The notes under the pieces are model-generated. The model had not been told where the DNA came from, made no database searches, and saw nothing but the letters and a program-made list of their open reading frames with translations. From Stappia sp. (lineage in GTDB: Bacteria; Pseudomonadota; Alphaproteobacteria; Rhizobiales; Stappiaceae): 36,988 nt of DNA. Location of the stretch: contig PBLF01000010.1 in NCBI GenBank assembly GCA_002722295.1, forward strand, positions 77,309 to 114,296. Direction: 5' to 3'. How positions within the stretch are numbered: the first letter of the stretch is position 1; every line of letters starts with the position of its first letter. Of the stretch, positions 1 through 7,435 are shown piece by piece. Position numbers and translations under genes: made by a program.

Positions 1-407
1 GGATTTCTTGAGAACCGTGAGCAGTAGGTTTGCGGGCGCAACGCCCTCATTCATCAGGACGCGGCGCTTTTGGAGCGCATAATCCTCGCAATCACCCCTG
101 TCGGTCGGATAGGTCCAGAATTCGTCCTTGTCGTAGATATCGATGTCATACATCGGTTTGATCGCCCTGTTGATAGATTCCGATAGACCGGCGAGGCGCC
201 GCCGAAAATCATCGCTCCACACTACAGGACTGACGTCATTCGATCGTACTGAGCACTCCTTCGGCATGCGCTTGCACAGTTCATAGTGTCCGATCGGCTG
301 AGAGGTTCGGCCTCCAGTCACCATTTGGCTCGGATGCGCAGACGCCGCCCCGGAAAAGCAATGCCCAGCAATGTGGCAAGGACTCCCAGTAACCTCCTGC
401 GCGGCAT
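1..407 (-). CDS. Transglutaminase-like cysteine peptidase (BTLCP family), 3'-truncated by window edge, apparent frameshift
   Basis: Reading the minus strand from about 360 down to 1 gives an uninterrupted peptide with the features of the bacterial transglutaminase-like cysteine peptidase family: PIGHYELCKRMPKEC, then FWTYPTDRGDCEDYALQKRR, where the Cys of GDCEDYA is the expected nucleophile. The catalytic His and Asp would lie beyond base 1. These proteins are normally exported. A good start is the ATG at 405-407, preceded by a purine-rich AAGGGGGTG, and it encodes a signal-peptide-like start (MPRRRLLGVLATLLGIAFPG). That frame then runs into a stop near 318, while the mature protein continues in another frame with an AASAHPS signal-cleavage-like sequence. 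The two join at a run of four C (348-351 on the plus strand), so one base seems to be missing there. In the mature frame the first start is ATG at 322-324, which would lack a signal peptide. The family call is firm; whether the frameshift is real or a sequence error is open. Confidence 0.72.
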
Positions 408-756
408 CGTTTTCACCCCCTTCGCCCGAACCGTTACCAATACGTTAACAAGGTGACGGGCGGCTGACCATTGCAGATGAGCCACAGTGTGCGATGCAAT
501 CTGCCTCGCCGGTGCAGCGGCGGGCCATGACTGCGCGTCCCGACTGATCGGTGCTCGCAAGAGGTTAATGTGCACGCGCCTCCTGCGCCACAGATGGCCT
601 TTCGCTTCGCCGTATCCGTGACGAACCTACGGTGAAGCTGGCTCCGGGGAACAGCACTACCGCGCTCGGCGTTGGACGGGCTAAGCAAACTTCGGGAGCG
701 TCGGCTTCACGTGAGGCCTCCAACGAATCTGGAAACGTCATTCCAAAGGAGCGAGA
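408..756. other. Intergenic region between divergent genes
   Basis: About 350 bases lie between the start of the minus-strand peptidase and the plus-strand ZIP transporter. Short open frames here are not convincing: their composition is arginine- and serine-rich, as expected from shadows of GC-rich DNA. The last 15 bases hold the ribosome binding site AAAGGAG for the ZIP gene. I see no RNA gene, repeat or clear operator. Promoters for both flanking genes should lie here, but I cannot place them with confidence. Confidence 0.5.
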
Positions 757-1557
757 GTGAATAATCTGTGGCTGGTCGTCGGTCTTGCTCTACTTCCGGG
801 GCTGGGCAACTTTGCCGGGGGAATGGTGGCAGAGTTCGTCCGCACGACGCCGCGTCTTCTCAACCTCGCGCTGCACGCGGCCTCTGGCATCGTCATCGGC
901 GTCGTCGCCATTGAACTGATGCCCGAGGCCCTCGACAATCTTGCCGGCTGGTGGATCGCCGCCTCCTTCGCCGTAGGAGGCGCGGCCTATGTTGGAGCCG
1001 AGATATTGATCGAGCGGGTGACGTCTAAAGACAGCCGCGGCGGCGGCAGCACAATGTGGATGATCTATGTTGCCGTCGCGGTCGACCTTACCGGGGACGG
1101 GTTGATGATTGGATCGGGCTCGGCGGTCGCGACGTCGCTCGCCATCGTCCTGGCCGCCGGGCAGGTGCTGGCGGATTTTCCCGAGGGCTATTCGGTGGTG
1201 GCGAATCTACGGGAGAAGAAGGTGTCGCGGGGCAGGCGAATTGCCGTCTCGTTCTCTTTCCCCGTCTATTGCCTCGGGGCGGCGCTGATCGCCTGGTTGC
1301 TTCTGCGGAACGCGCCGTACGTCGCCCTGAGCTTCGTCGCCGGCCTTTTGACGGTCGCCGCCGTGGAAGATATGCTGGAGGAAGCGCATGAGGCCGCAGG
1401 AGACACACGAAGCTCTACGCTTGCCTTCGTCTGCGGCTTTGCGCTTTTCGCGCTCGTCTCCGCCGGACTCGGCTCCCTCATCGGCAAGGACGGCTCGCAG
1501 GGGGAAAACACATCAGAAGTTTATACGTTGAAGGATCACATGATCCATGCCTCATGA
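757..1557 (+). CDS. ZIP-family divalent metal transporter
   Basis: The 266-residue protein has about eight hydrophobic segments, as in ZIP (ZupT-like) transporters, which import Zn2+ or related divalent metals across the inner membrane. The N-terminal half carries GIVIGVVAIELMPEAL, and the metal-site helices are recognisable as AVDLTGDGLMIGSG (about residues 108-121) and LADFPEGYSVV (about 138-148). The usual histidines of helices 4 and 5 (HN..DG, HE.PHE) are replaced by Asp and Phe/Pro, so this is a divergent member and its metal is uncertain. The GTG start is chosen because AAAGGAG lies seven bases upstream. The 3' end overlaps the following CDF efflux gene by 11 bases, suggesting translational coupling. 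A transporter of the ZIP fold is well supported; direction and substrate are not shown by the sequence. Confidence 0.85.
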   Translation: MNNLWLVVGLALLPGLGNFAGGMVAEFVRTTPRLLNLALHAASGIVIGVVAIELMPEALDNLAGWWIAASFAVGGAAYVGAEILIERVTSKDSRGGGSTMWMIYVAVAVDLTGDGLMIGSGSAVATSLAIVLAAGQVLADFPEGYSVVANLREKKVSRGRRIAVSFSFPVYCLGAALIAWLLLRNAPYVALSFVAGLLTVAAVEDMLEEAHEAAGDTRSSTLAFVCGFALFALVSAGLGSLIGKDGSQGENTSEVYTLKDHMIHAS

Positions 1558-2515
1558 TCACAGCCACGCCCACATAAATCCGAAATCGGGGGACCGGCGG
1601 GTCTCCGTCGCCATTTGGGCGAATGGCCTCCTGACCGTCGCGCAGATCGTCGGCGGCATCATGGCTGGCAGTCTCGCGCTGATCGCCGACGCGCTGCATA
1701 ACTTCTCCGACATGGCATCCCTCGTCATTGCCTTCGCGGCACGCAAGATTGCGCGCCGCCCGGCCGACAAACGCATGACCTTCGGATATGGCCGCATCGA
1801 GATTGTCGCCGCCCTGATCAACTATACCACGCTCATACTCGTCGGCTTCTACCTGATCTATGAGGGCGGCATGCGGATGATCGAGCCTCCTGAGGTCCAG
1901 GGTTGGACCGTGGTGATCCTCGGCAGCATCGCTCTCGCAGTGGATACGCTGACAGCGCTGCTTACCTACTCGATGCAGAAAGGCAGCGTGAACATACGCG
2001 CGCTCTTCCTGCACAACCTGTCGGACGCGCTTGCATCGGTCGCCGTGATTATCGGCGGCTCCCTCATTATCCTTTACGACATGCGCTGGGTTGACCCCGC
2101 GATCACGATCGGTATCGCGCTCTACATCTTATATCTTGCCTTCACCGAAATCGGTGGCCCAATCCGGACGCTGATGCTTGGGAGCCCGCCGGATATCGAT
2201 AGCGACGCCGTGATCAACGCGGTGCGGAACGTCGCCGGGGTCCAGGACGTTCACCACGTGCATCTCTGGCAGATGCAGGAGCACGAGGCGGCGCTTGATT
2301 GCCACGTGGTCCTGACAGCGAAGGGCTGGAAGCGCATCGAATCTGTCAAGGCCGACATCAAGGAGCGTCTGAAGGGCCGCTTCGGCATCACCCATTCCAG
2401 CCTGGAATTCGAACACGTCGATTCCGCCCACGATGACGCCGATCTCTACGGCCATGGCGGGGCGGCGGGAAAAGAGAACGACCATGTTCACGGAAACACT
2501 GACAACGCAGGATGA
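1547..2515 (+). CDS. Cation diffusion facilitator (CzcD-like) metal/H+ antiporter
   Basis: The 322-residue protein is a typical cation diffusion facilitator that exports Zn2+, Co2+ or Cd2+ from the cytoplasm in exchange for protons. It begins with a histidine-rich stretch (MPHDHSHAH) and has six membrane segments. The metal-binding HxxxD pairs are present in helix 2 (ADALHNFSD, about residues 47-55) and helix 5 (FLHNLSD, about 153-159). A C-terminal cytoplasmic domain of about 90 residues follows (VHHVHLWQMQ), as in CzcD/ZitB. The ATG start is inside the end of the preceding ZIP gene. The coupling of a ZIP-type and a CDF-type gene points to a metal homeostasis unit. The precise metal cannot be read from the sequence, although the His/Asp site favours zinc-like ions. 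Confidence 0.95.
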   Translation: MPHDHSHAHINPKSGDRRVSVAIWANGLLTVAQIVGGIMAGSLALIADALHNFSDMASLVIAFAARKIARRPADKRMTFGYGRIEIVAALINYTTLILVGFYLIYEGGMRMIEPPEVQGWTVVILGSIALAVDTLTALLTYSMQKGSVNIRALFLHNLSDALASVAVIIGGSLIILYDMRWVDPAITIGIALYILYLAFTEIGGPIRTLMLGSPPDIDSDAVINAVRNVAGVQDVHHVHLWQMQEHEAALDCHVVLTAKGWKRIESVKADIKERLKGRFGITHSSLEFEHVDSAHDDADLYGHGGAAGKENDHVHGNTDNAG

Positions 2516-2846
2516 CGTCGTGGGGATTGCCTGCGAAGGCAAACTGACAGAAGACGACCTGAAACGGATGCACGCGCTGCTGCACGAACGGTTGCGATCG
2601 GAAGACAAGCCCGGCCTTGTCGTCGACCTCACAGGATTCGAAGGTTACGAGGGGCTTGCCGCGCTGCGCGAAGACCTGAAGATGGATGCGACGCACCGCA
2701 ACGACTTTCGCCGTATCGCCGTCGTCGGCGACAGCACGTGGATGGATTGGGGAACATCGCTGGCCGGGCTTCTGACGCGTTCCGAGATGCGCTGGTTCGG
2801 GCCCGGCGAGAAGGATGAGGCCGCCGAGTGGGCGCGCAGCGGCTGA
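2484..2846 (+). CDS. STAS/SEC14-like (SpoIIAA-like) small cytosolic protein
   Basis: This 120-residue protein begins MFTETLTTQDDVVGIACEGKL and contains LVVDLTGFEGYEGLAALREDL and RIAVVGDSTWMDWGTSLAGLL. The pattern fits the SpoIIAA-like (STAS/SEC14) family of small soluble proteins, usually 115-130 residues, thought to bind a small ligand or lipid; no enzymatic role is established. I chose ATG 2484 rather than the in-frame start at 2433, because AAAGAGA lies just upstream and the family begins at this point. Its first 32 bases overlap the end of the CDF gene, so it belongs to the same transcript. The C-terminal WFGPGEKDEAAEWARSG is typical of the family. No export signal is visible. Confidence 0.8.
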   Translation: MFTETLTTQDDVVGIACEGKLTEDDLKRMHALLHERLRSEDKPGLVVDLTGFEGYEGLAALREDLKMDATHRNDFRRIAVVGDSTWMDWGTSLAGLLTRSEMRWFGPGEKDEAAEWARSG

Positions 2847-3001
2847 TTCAATCTGACATCAGTCGGCCCCGCCGGGCGGTTGCGGCCGATCCGGGTGCTC
2901 CTTGTTCTGCCTGATCACCCGATATCCGGCTGCCTGTTGTTGTCGGCGCGCCTGAGGATCGACTGGTTGCACGCGGCAGCGGAAACCGCGACGGCATGAC
3001 G

Positions 3002-3250
3002 TCAGAAGTCGAACAACTCGCTCAGGAACAATTCCTTCTTCGTGCGGTACGGCTTGCAGCCGTGCCCGTGACCTTGTTGGCGGGGCGCCTCTCGGCTTGG
3101 CGAAGGAGCCGACTGTGTCGCCGATCGCTCTATGATCTTGTCCAACTCGCCACGGTCAAGCCACACGTCGCGGCACTTCGGACAATAATCGATCTCGACA
3201 CCGCTGCGTTCGGTCATGACGAGTGTTTCATTGTCAACGGGACATTGCAC
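3002..3250 (-). CDS. Zinc-ribbon (TFIIB-type, zf-TFIIB) small protein
   Basis: The protein has one compact domain with CPVDNETLVM, then EIDYCPKCRDVWLDRGELDKII. This is the zf-TFIIB pattern, a single zinc knuckle in small bacterial proteins of unknown role. In this subgroup the first knuckle has one Cys followed by Asp (CPVD). The C-terminal tail is basic and carries HGHGCKPYRTKKE. The frame is open to 3328, but family members start at the residue before QCPVD, so I choose the GTG at 3248-3250, which has AAAAGGAG about ten bases upstream. The gene is transcribed toward the STAS-like gene and away from the multicopper oxidase. The domain is clear; the function is unknown. Confidence 0.85.
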   Translation of the reverse strand: MQCPVDNETLVMTERSGVEIDYCPKCRDVWLDRGELDKIIERSATQSAPSPSREAPRQQGHGHGCKPYRTKKELFLSELFDF

Positions 3251-3415
3251 CTGCTCGCATCTCCTTTTCTCGTTTCCGCCCCTCAGGTCAATTCCGTTCC
3301 GATATAACTTCTCAATCGCCCGATTCAACTAGGGCTCTCCGGAGCGTGACCCGCGCTTGCACTGGGACAACTGCGATGCTAACTTGCAAATCGTTTGCAT
3401 TTGCAGGAATGGAAG

Positions 3416-4543
3416 ATGGGCGAAATCAGCGATTGCTTCAGGGTAAGATTGAGCAGACGCGGCGTGCTAGGCGCCGGCATCCTGGCGGCGGGGGGAACGG
3501 CCGTAGCTGCCACCGCCGCTCAGCAATCCTCTCGAACCGAACATCCCGGCAGCACCGCGCGCGACGGAATGGGCTCAGCCGGTCATGGCTCAAGCCATGG
3601 AGCGATGATGACCGTCGGCGAGGTCGATGAGGAGCGCAACGGCTTCGACACCCTGAAACTGCTGACCGACTGGGAGACCGGGACTGTCTCCCGTCTGCCC
3701 GATGGACGCGTGCTGCGCACCTTCGAGATCGAGGCGGTCGACAAGGAGATCGAAATTGCGCCCGGCGTGATGTTCCCGGCCTGGAGCTACAATGGCCGGA
3801 TACCCGGCCCGGCGCTCAGGGCAACCGAAGGAGAGCGATTGAGGATCGTCTTCCGGAATTACGGATCTCATCCTCATTCAATCCACTTCCATGGCATCCA
3901 TTCGGCGCGCATGGACGGCATTCCCGGCGCTGGCGTGATCGGACCAGGCGAGGAATTCATCTACGAGTTCGACGCGAAGCCGTTCGGATGCCATCTCTAT
4001 CACTGCCACGCCTTGCCCCTGAAACGGCATATCCACAAGGGGCTCTACGGGCTCTTCGTCATCGACCCCGATCCCACGCTGCATCCCGACCAGGCCGACA
4101 TCGCCCGCTCCCGACTGCTGGGAACGCCTGAGAATGCCGAGTGGCAGGAACTGGCGATGGTGATGAACGCCTTCGACACCAATTTCGACGACGAGAACGA
4201 GGTCTATGCCGTCAACACTGTCGCCCACGCCTATATGAAGCGGCCGATCCCGATACGGCGCGACAAGCCGGTGCGCGTCTACCTCACCAATCTCGTCGAA
4301 TTCGATCCGATCAACTCGTTCCACCTGCATGGTAATTTCTTCGACTATTACGATCATGGCACAACGCTCGACCCAACGTTACGCACCGTCGATACGATCA
4401 CGCAGTGTCAGGCACAGCGCGGCATCCTCGAGTTTTCCTTCAAGGATCACGAGCCCGGGCTCTACATGTTCCATGCGCACCAGTCGGAGTTCGCCGAACT
4501 GGGCTGGATGAGCTTTTTCGACGTCAAGGAGGCCTTGGCATGA
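3416..4543 (+). CDS. Two-domain multicopper oxidase, exported (Tat-like signal)
   Basis: The 375-residue protein has a twin-arginine-like signal (VRLSRRGVLGAGILAAGGTA, about residues 11-30), implying export of a folded metalloprotein. Copper ligands are seen in four clusters: HSIHFHGIH (about 153-161), CHLYHCHALPLKRHIHKG (about 192-209), SFHLHGNFF (about 301-309) and MFHAHQSEF (about 351-359). The HCH motif with the type 1 copper Cys is in the first cupredoxin domain; the second has HAH without Cys. This arrangement matches two-domain oxidases with type 1 copper only in domain 1 (often called type C), which oxidise metals or phenols. I chose ATG 3416 because GGAATGGAAG precedes it; the frame extends to a TTG at 3395. 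It overlaps the next ZIP gene by four bases (ATGA), so the two proteins are coupled. Confidence 0.92.
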   Translation: MGEISDCFRVRLSRRGVLGAGILAAGGTAVAATAAQQSSRTEHPGSTARDGMGSAGHGSSHGAMMTVGEVDEERNGFDTLKLLTDWETGTVSRLPDGRVLRTFEIEAVDKEIEIAPGVMFPAWSYNGRIPGPALRATEGERLRIVFRNYGSHPHSIHFHGIHSARMDGIPGAGVIGPGEEFIYEFDAKPFGCHLYHCHALPLKRHIHKGLYGLFVIDPDPTLHPDQADIARSRLLGTPENAEWQELAMVMNAFDTNFDDENEVYAVNTVAHAYMKRPIPIRRDKPVRVYLTNLVEFDPINSFHLHGNFFDYYDHGTTLDPTLRTVDTITQCQAQRGILEFSFKDHEPGLYMFHAHQSEFAELGWMSFFDVKEALA

Positions 4544-5748
4544 ACGGGCCCAATCCTCCAAAACCAGCTGGCACGGTAAATTTGGAAACGGGACGCTCTC
4601 GCGCAGCCCTCGTCTGGCTTCTCCTGCCGCTCGCCGTCCTGGGGCTTGCGATTGCCTGGCTCATAGCGGCCGACCCATTGCGCTCCTTCGACAATGGCGC
4701 GCCGCCGGTGGAGAACGTGACTTTCGAGCGAACGGTACTCTCGTCCGACGGCATCGACGTTCTCGTGCGCGCCGGCGGTTCGGAGCCGATGACCATCGCC
4801 CAGGTACTGGTCGACGATGCTTATTGGCAGTTCACGCAGGAGCCATCAGGTCCTCTCGCGCGGGGAGAGACCGCCTGGATCAACCTGCCCTATCCCTGGG
4901 TTCAGGGTGAAGCCCATGTGGTGAAGATCATCACCAACACCGGCGCGACCTTCGAGCACGAGATTGCCGTTGCCGTGCCGACACCTGTCGCCACTGCGGG
5001 CAGCCTCGGCGGCCAGGCGCTTCTGGGCATCTTCGTCGGCATCGTGCCGGTCGCCATCGGCCTGATGTTTTATCCGGCCCTGCGCGGCGTGGGGCGGAGC
5101 GGCATGAATTTCCTTCTCGCCATGACGGTCGGGTTGCTCGCCTTCCTGATGGTCGATGCCACAGGCGAGGCGCTGGAGCTTGCGGGTGAGGCCGCCGCCA
5201 TCTTCCAGGGGCAGGCGATGGTCATTTTGGCGGCTGCGGCCAGCTTTCTCCTGCTGATGGCGATTGGCAGGCGCGGTGGAACTCCGGCGGGCCTGTCGCT
5301 CGCAGCCTTCATTGCGCTCGGCATTGGTCTGCACAATCTCGGCGAGGGCCTGGCCATCGGCGCCGCCTTCGCCTCGGGCGCGGCGGGGCTCGGAACCTTC
5401 CTGGTGCTCGGCTTCACTCTTCACAACATTACCGAGGGTATCGGCATCGCCGCACCAATGCTGAAGGCACGGCCGGCGATCTGGACCTTCCCGGCGCTGA
5501 CGCTGCTCGCCGGCGGGCCGGCCGTACTGGGTCTGTGGATTGGCAGCCTCGCGTTCGCTCCGCAATGGGCAGCGCTTGCGCTTGCGATCGGCGCCGGCGC
5601 GATCCTTCAGGTGATCGTCGAGGTCACCGCCTATCTTATCAAGTCCGATGGGCGCGGCGCGGCAACGCTTTCCTCATGGCCCGTCCTGTCCGGAGCAGCC
5701 TTCGGTGTGGCGTTCATGTATGCGACAGCCATGCTGGTGAAAATCTGA
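4540..5748 (+). CDS. ZIP-family metal transporter with N-terminal extracytoplasmic domain
   Basis: The 402-residue protein starts at ATG 4540 with AAGGAGG ten bases upstream, overlapping the oxidase stop codon. After one N-terminal membrane anchor (about residues 23-43) comes a segment of about 105 residues with alternating strands and no membrane helix, rich in turns (SSDGIDVLVRAGGSEPM), probably a beta-sandwich outside the cytoplasm. A ZIP transport domain follows from about residue 155 to the end. Its metal-site helices are present as LHNLGEGLAIG (about 263-273) and LHNITEGIGIA (about 293-303), close to canonical HN..EG motifs. The protein should move a divalent metal across the inner membrane. 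Coupling to a multicopper oxidase suggests that metal oxidation and transport are linked, perhaps for iron, manganese or copper; that is inference. Confidence 0.88.
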   Translation: MNGPNPPKPAGTVNLETGRSRAALVWLLLPLAVLGLAIAWLIAADPLRSFDNGAPPVENVTFERTVLSSDGIDVLVRAGGSEPMTIAQVLVDDAYWQFTQEPSGPLARGETAWINLPYPWVQGEAHVVKIITNTGATFEHEIAVAVPTPVATAGSLGGQALLGIFVGIVPVAIGLMFYPALRGVGRSGMNFLLAMTVGLLAFLMVDATGEALELAGEAAAIFQGQAMVILAAAASFLLLMAIGRRGGTPAGLSLAAFIALGIGLHNLGEGLAIGAAFASGAAGLGTFLVLGFTLHNITEGIGIAAPMLKARPAIWTFPALTLLAGGPAVLGLWIGSLAFAPQWAALALAIGAGAILQVIVEVTAYLIKSDGRGAATLSSWPVLSGAAFGVAFMYATAMLVKI

Positions 5749-5840
5749 CCGAAGCCCTGTAAACTGGCACTGCCAATACGGGCACTCGCATGTACTCAAT
5801 CGCCTGCCCTAACACTCCGGCAGTCCCCGCCCGTCGCGCC

Positions 5841-6503
5841 TCAGCCCGCCGCTTCCACCGGCAGGCCCGCTGCCCGCCATTCCGGCAGGCCGTCCTCCAG
5901 GCGCCGTATCTTAAAGCCGCGGGCACGCAACGCCGCGACTGCCTCGAACGACAGCACGCACCATGGACCGCGGCAATAGGCGACGATCTCGTGATCGGGG
6001 TCGAGTTCAGCGAGCCGGGCTTCAATTTCGCCAAGCGGGATATTGACCGCGCCGGGGACGTGCCCGACCGCGAATTCGTCCGGTGGGCGGACGTCTAGGA
6101 CGGTCACGAGATCGTCTCGCGTTCGCCGTAGCAGTTCCTCGCGCGAAACGGGCTCCATGTTGTCGCGATCGTCGAAATAGTCCCGGCGTATGTGATCAAC
6201 CGCAGCCAGATTGCGCTCCCCGACATCCGAAAGCGCAGACAAGAGGTTGAGCACATTGTCGTCGGCTAGCCGGTAGAGCACGAATTTCCCATCCCGTCGC
6301 GAAACGACCAGGCCCACGCGTCTTAACTGCTGCAAATGTTGTGAAGCATTGGCGATCGACAGACCGATCCGCTCCGCCAACGCGTCCACGCCGCGTTCCC
6401 CCTGCGCCAGATGTTCGAGGATCTCCAGTCGATGTTGTGACCCGAGCGCGCGGGCGAGGGATGCGAACTCGGCATAAAGCGCCTGTTTGGGGCCAGTTGA
6501 CAT
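5841..6503 (-). CDS. ArsR-family transcriptional regulator fused to a rhodanese domain
   Basis: The 220-residue protein has a winged-helix ArsR/SmtB domain (about residues 10-95; recognition region LSIANASQHLQQLRRVGLV) joined to a rhodanese domain (about 115-215). The latter has the active loop VAYCRGPWCVLSFEA, with Cys near 177 as likely persulfide-carrying residue and a second Cys near 182. The DNA-binding half has no cysteine, so any redox or sulfur sensing must use the rhodanese loop. ATG 6501-6503 is chosen because the ArsR family begins with MSTGPKQ-like residues and AAGG lies just upstream; the frame opens back to 6572 only through the operator. It is divergent from the hydroxylase operon and overlaps that promoter, so it is very likely both autoregulatory and the repressor of that operon. 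Confidence 0.9.
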   Translation of the reverse strand: MSTGPKQALYAEFASLARALGSQHRLEILEHLAQGERGVDALAERIGLSIANASQHLQQLRRVGLVVSRRDGKFVLYRLADDNVLNLLSALSDVGERNLAAVDHIRRDYFDDRDNMEPVSREELLRRTRDDLVTVLDVRPPDEFAVGHVPGAVNIPLGEIEARLAELDPDHEIVAYCRGPWCVLSFEAVAALRARGFKIRRLEDGLPEWRAAGLPVEAAG

Positions 6504-6548
6504 TCTCGCTTGCCTTACACTATAACATTCAAGTGATAAATTGAATGT
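6497..6548 (+). promoter_or_regulatory. Divergent promoter with ArsR-type operator dyad
   Basis: A strong sigma70-like promoter reads toward the hydroxylase: TTGACA at 6497-6502 and TATAAC at 6521-6526, spacer 18. A perfect inverted repeat, ACATTCAA (6525-6532) and TTGAATGT (6541-6548) with eight bases between, overlaps the -10 end and the transcription start. On the other strand it lies about 20 bases before the regulator's ATG. Its placement makes it the probable binding site of the adjacent ArsR-rhodanese repressor, whose binding would block transcription both ways. The dyad is seen directly; the repressor assignment is inference from position. Confidence 0.7.
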
Positions 6549-6589
6549 AATCGGCTTTTGCCGGCTTGGCAAGGCCTACGCGAGATCCC

Positions 6590-7435
6590 ATGAGCGACCT
6601 TATTCTTTCAAACGAACCGCTGATCCGGATGGGCTTCTTCCTCGGCATCCTGCTGGCGATGGCGATCTGGGAGGTGGCCGCGCCGAGGCGTCGTCGAGAG
6701 ATACCGCGCCTCCTGCGCTGGAGCAGCAATCTCGGCGTTGTCGTCATCGACACGCTGCTGGTGCGCCTCACCTTCCCTATCGTGGCGGTCGGCCTCGCCA
6801 TTGTCGCCGAGCAACGCGGCTGGGGCCTGTTCAATATCTTCGACGCGCCGGCCTGGATCGCCTTCGTTGTCTCGGTGCTGGCGCTCGATCTCGCCATCTA
6901 TCTGCAGCACGTGATGTTCCATGCCGTGCCTGCCCTTTGGCGGTTGCATCGCATGCATCACGCCGACCTCGAATTCGACGTGACGACGGGCCTGCGCTTC
7001 CATCCGGTCGAAATACTGCTGTCGATGGGCATCAAGCTGGCGGTCGTTGCAGCGCTGGGGCCGCCGGCGGTGGCGGTTCTCGTTTTCGAGGTACTGCTCA
7101 ACGCCACGGCGATGTTCAACCATTCCAACATTGTCATTCCGCCAGCCATCGACCGGCTGTTGCGGCTGATCGTGGTGACGCCCGACATGCACCGGGTGCA
7201 TCATTCGATCCACCCCAGCGAGACCAACTCCAATTTCGGCTTCAACCTGCCCTGGTGGGACCGGTTGCTCGGCACCTACCGGCCGCAGCCTCGCGAGGGG
7301 CACGAGACGATGACCATCGGCATCGAGCAGTTCCGCACCCGCCGGGATTTGTGGCTCGATCGCATGCTGGTCCAGCCGCTGCGCGGCCCTGCTAGCGGAT
7401 ATCCGATAAACCGCGAGGAGGGAGACGAGCGGTGA
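6590..7435 (+). CDS. Fatty acid hydroxylase / sterol desaturase superfamily membrane protein
   Basis: This 281-residue integral membrane protein has the histidine clusters of the superfamily, which bind a di-iron centre: HVMFH (about residues 105-109), HRMHH (about 119-123), a histidine within FNHSN (about 182-186), and HRVHHS (about 203-208). Members use O2 to hydroxylate or desaturate lipid chains at the membrane. The substrate is not readable from the sequence. Four hydrophobic segments are visible before and between the His boxes. I chose ATG 6590 (MSDLILSN); the frame opens upstream only by a TTG. The ribosome site is weak. It follows the strong promoter at 6497-6526 directly and overlaps the next gene by four bases (GTGA), so it heads the run of genes probably controlled by the ArsR-rhodanese protein. 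Confidence 0.87.
   Translation: MSDLILSNEPLIRMGFFLGILLAMAIWEVAAPRRRREIPRLLRWSSNLGVVVIDTLLVRLTFPIVAVGLAIVAEQRGWGLFNIFDAPAWIAFVVSVLALDLAIYLQHVMFHAVPALWRLHRMHHADLEFDVTTGLRFHPVEILLSMGIKLAVVAALGPPAVAVLVFEVLLNATAMFNHSNIVIPPAIDRLLRLIVVTPDMHRVHHSIHPSETNSNFGFNLPWWDRLLGTYRPQPREGHETMTIGIEQFRTRRDLWLDRMLVQPLRGPASGYPINREEGDER

Noticed and set aside
4846..5565. Minus-strand open frame of 239 codons opposite the second ZIP gene
   Set aside because: It is highly charged, low-complexity and antisense to a clear transporter.
6541..7395. Plus-strand frame of 284 codons overlapping the hydroxylase
   Set aside because: It is Arg/Ala/His-rich and covers the same DNA as a protein with conserved His boxes.
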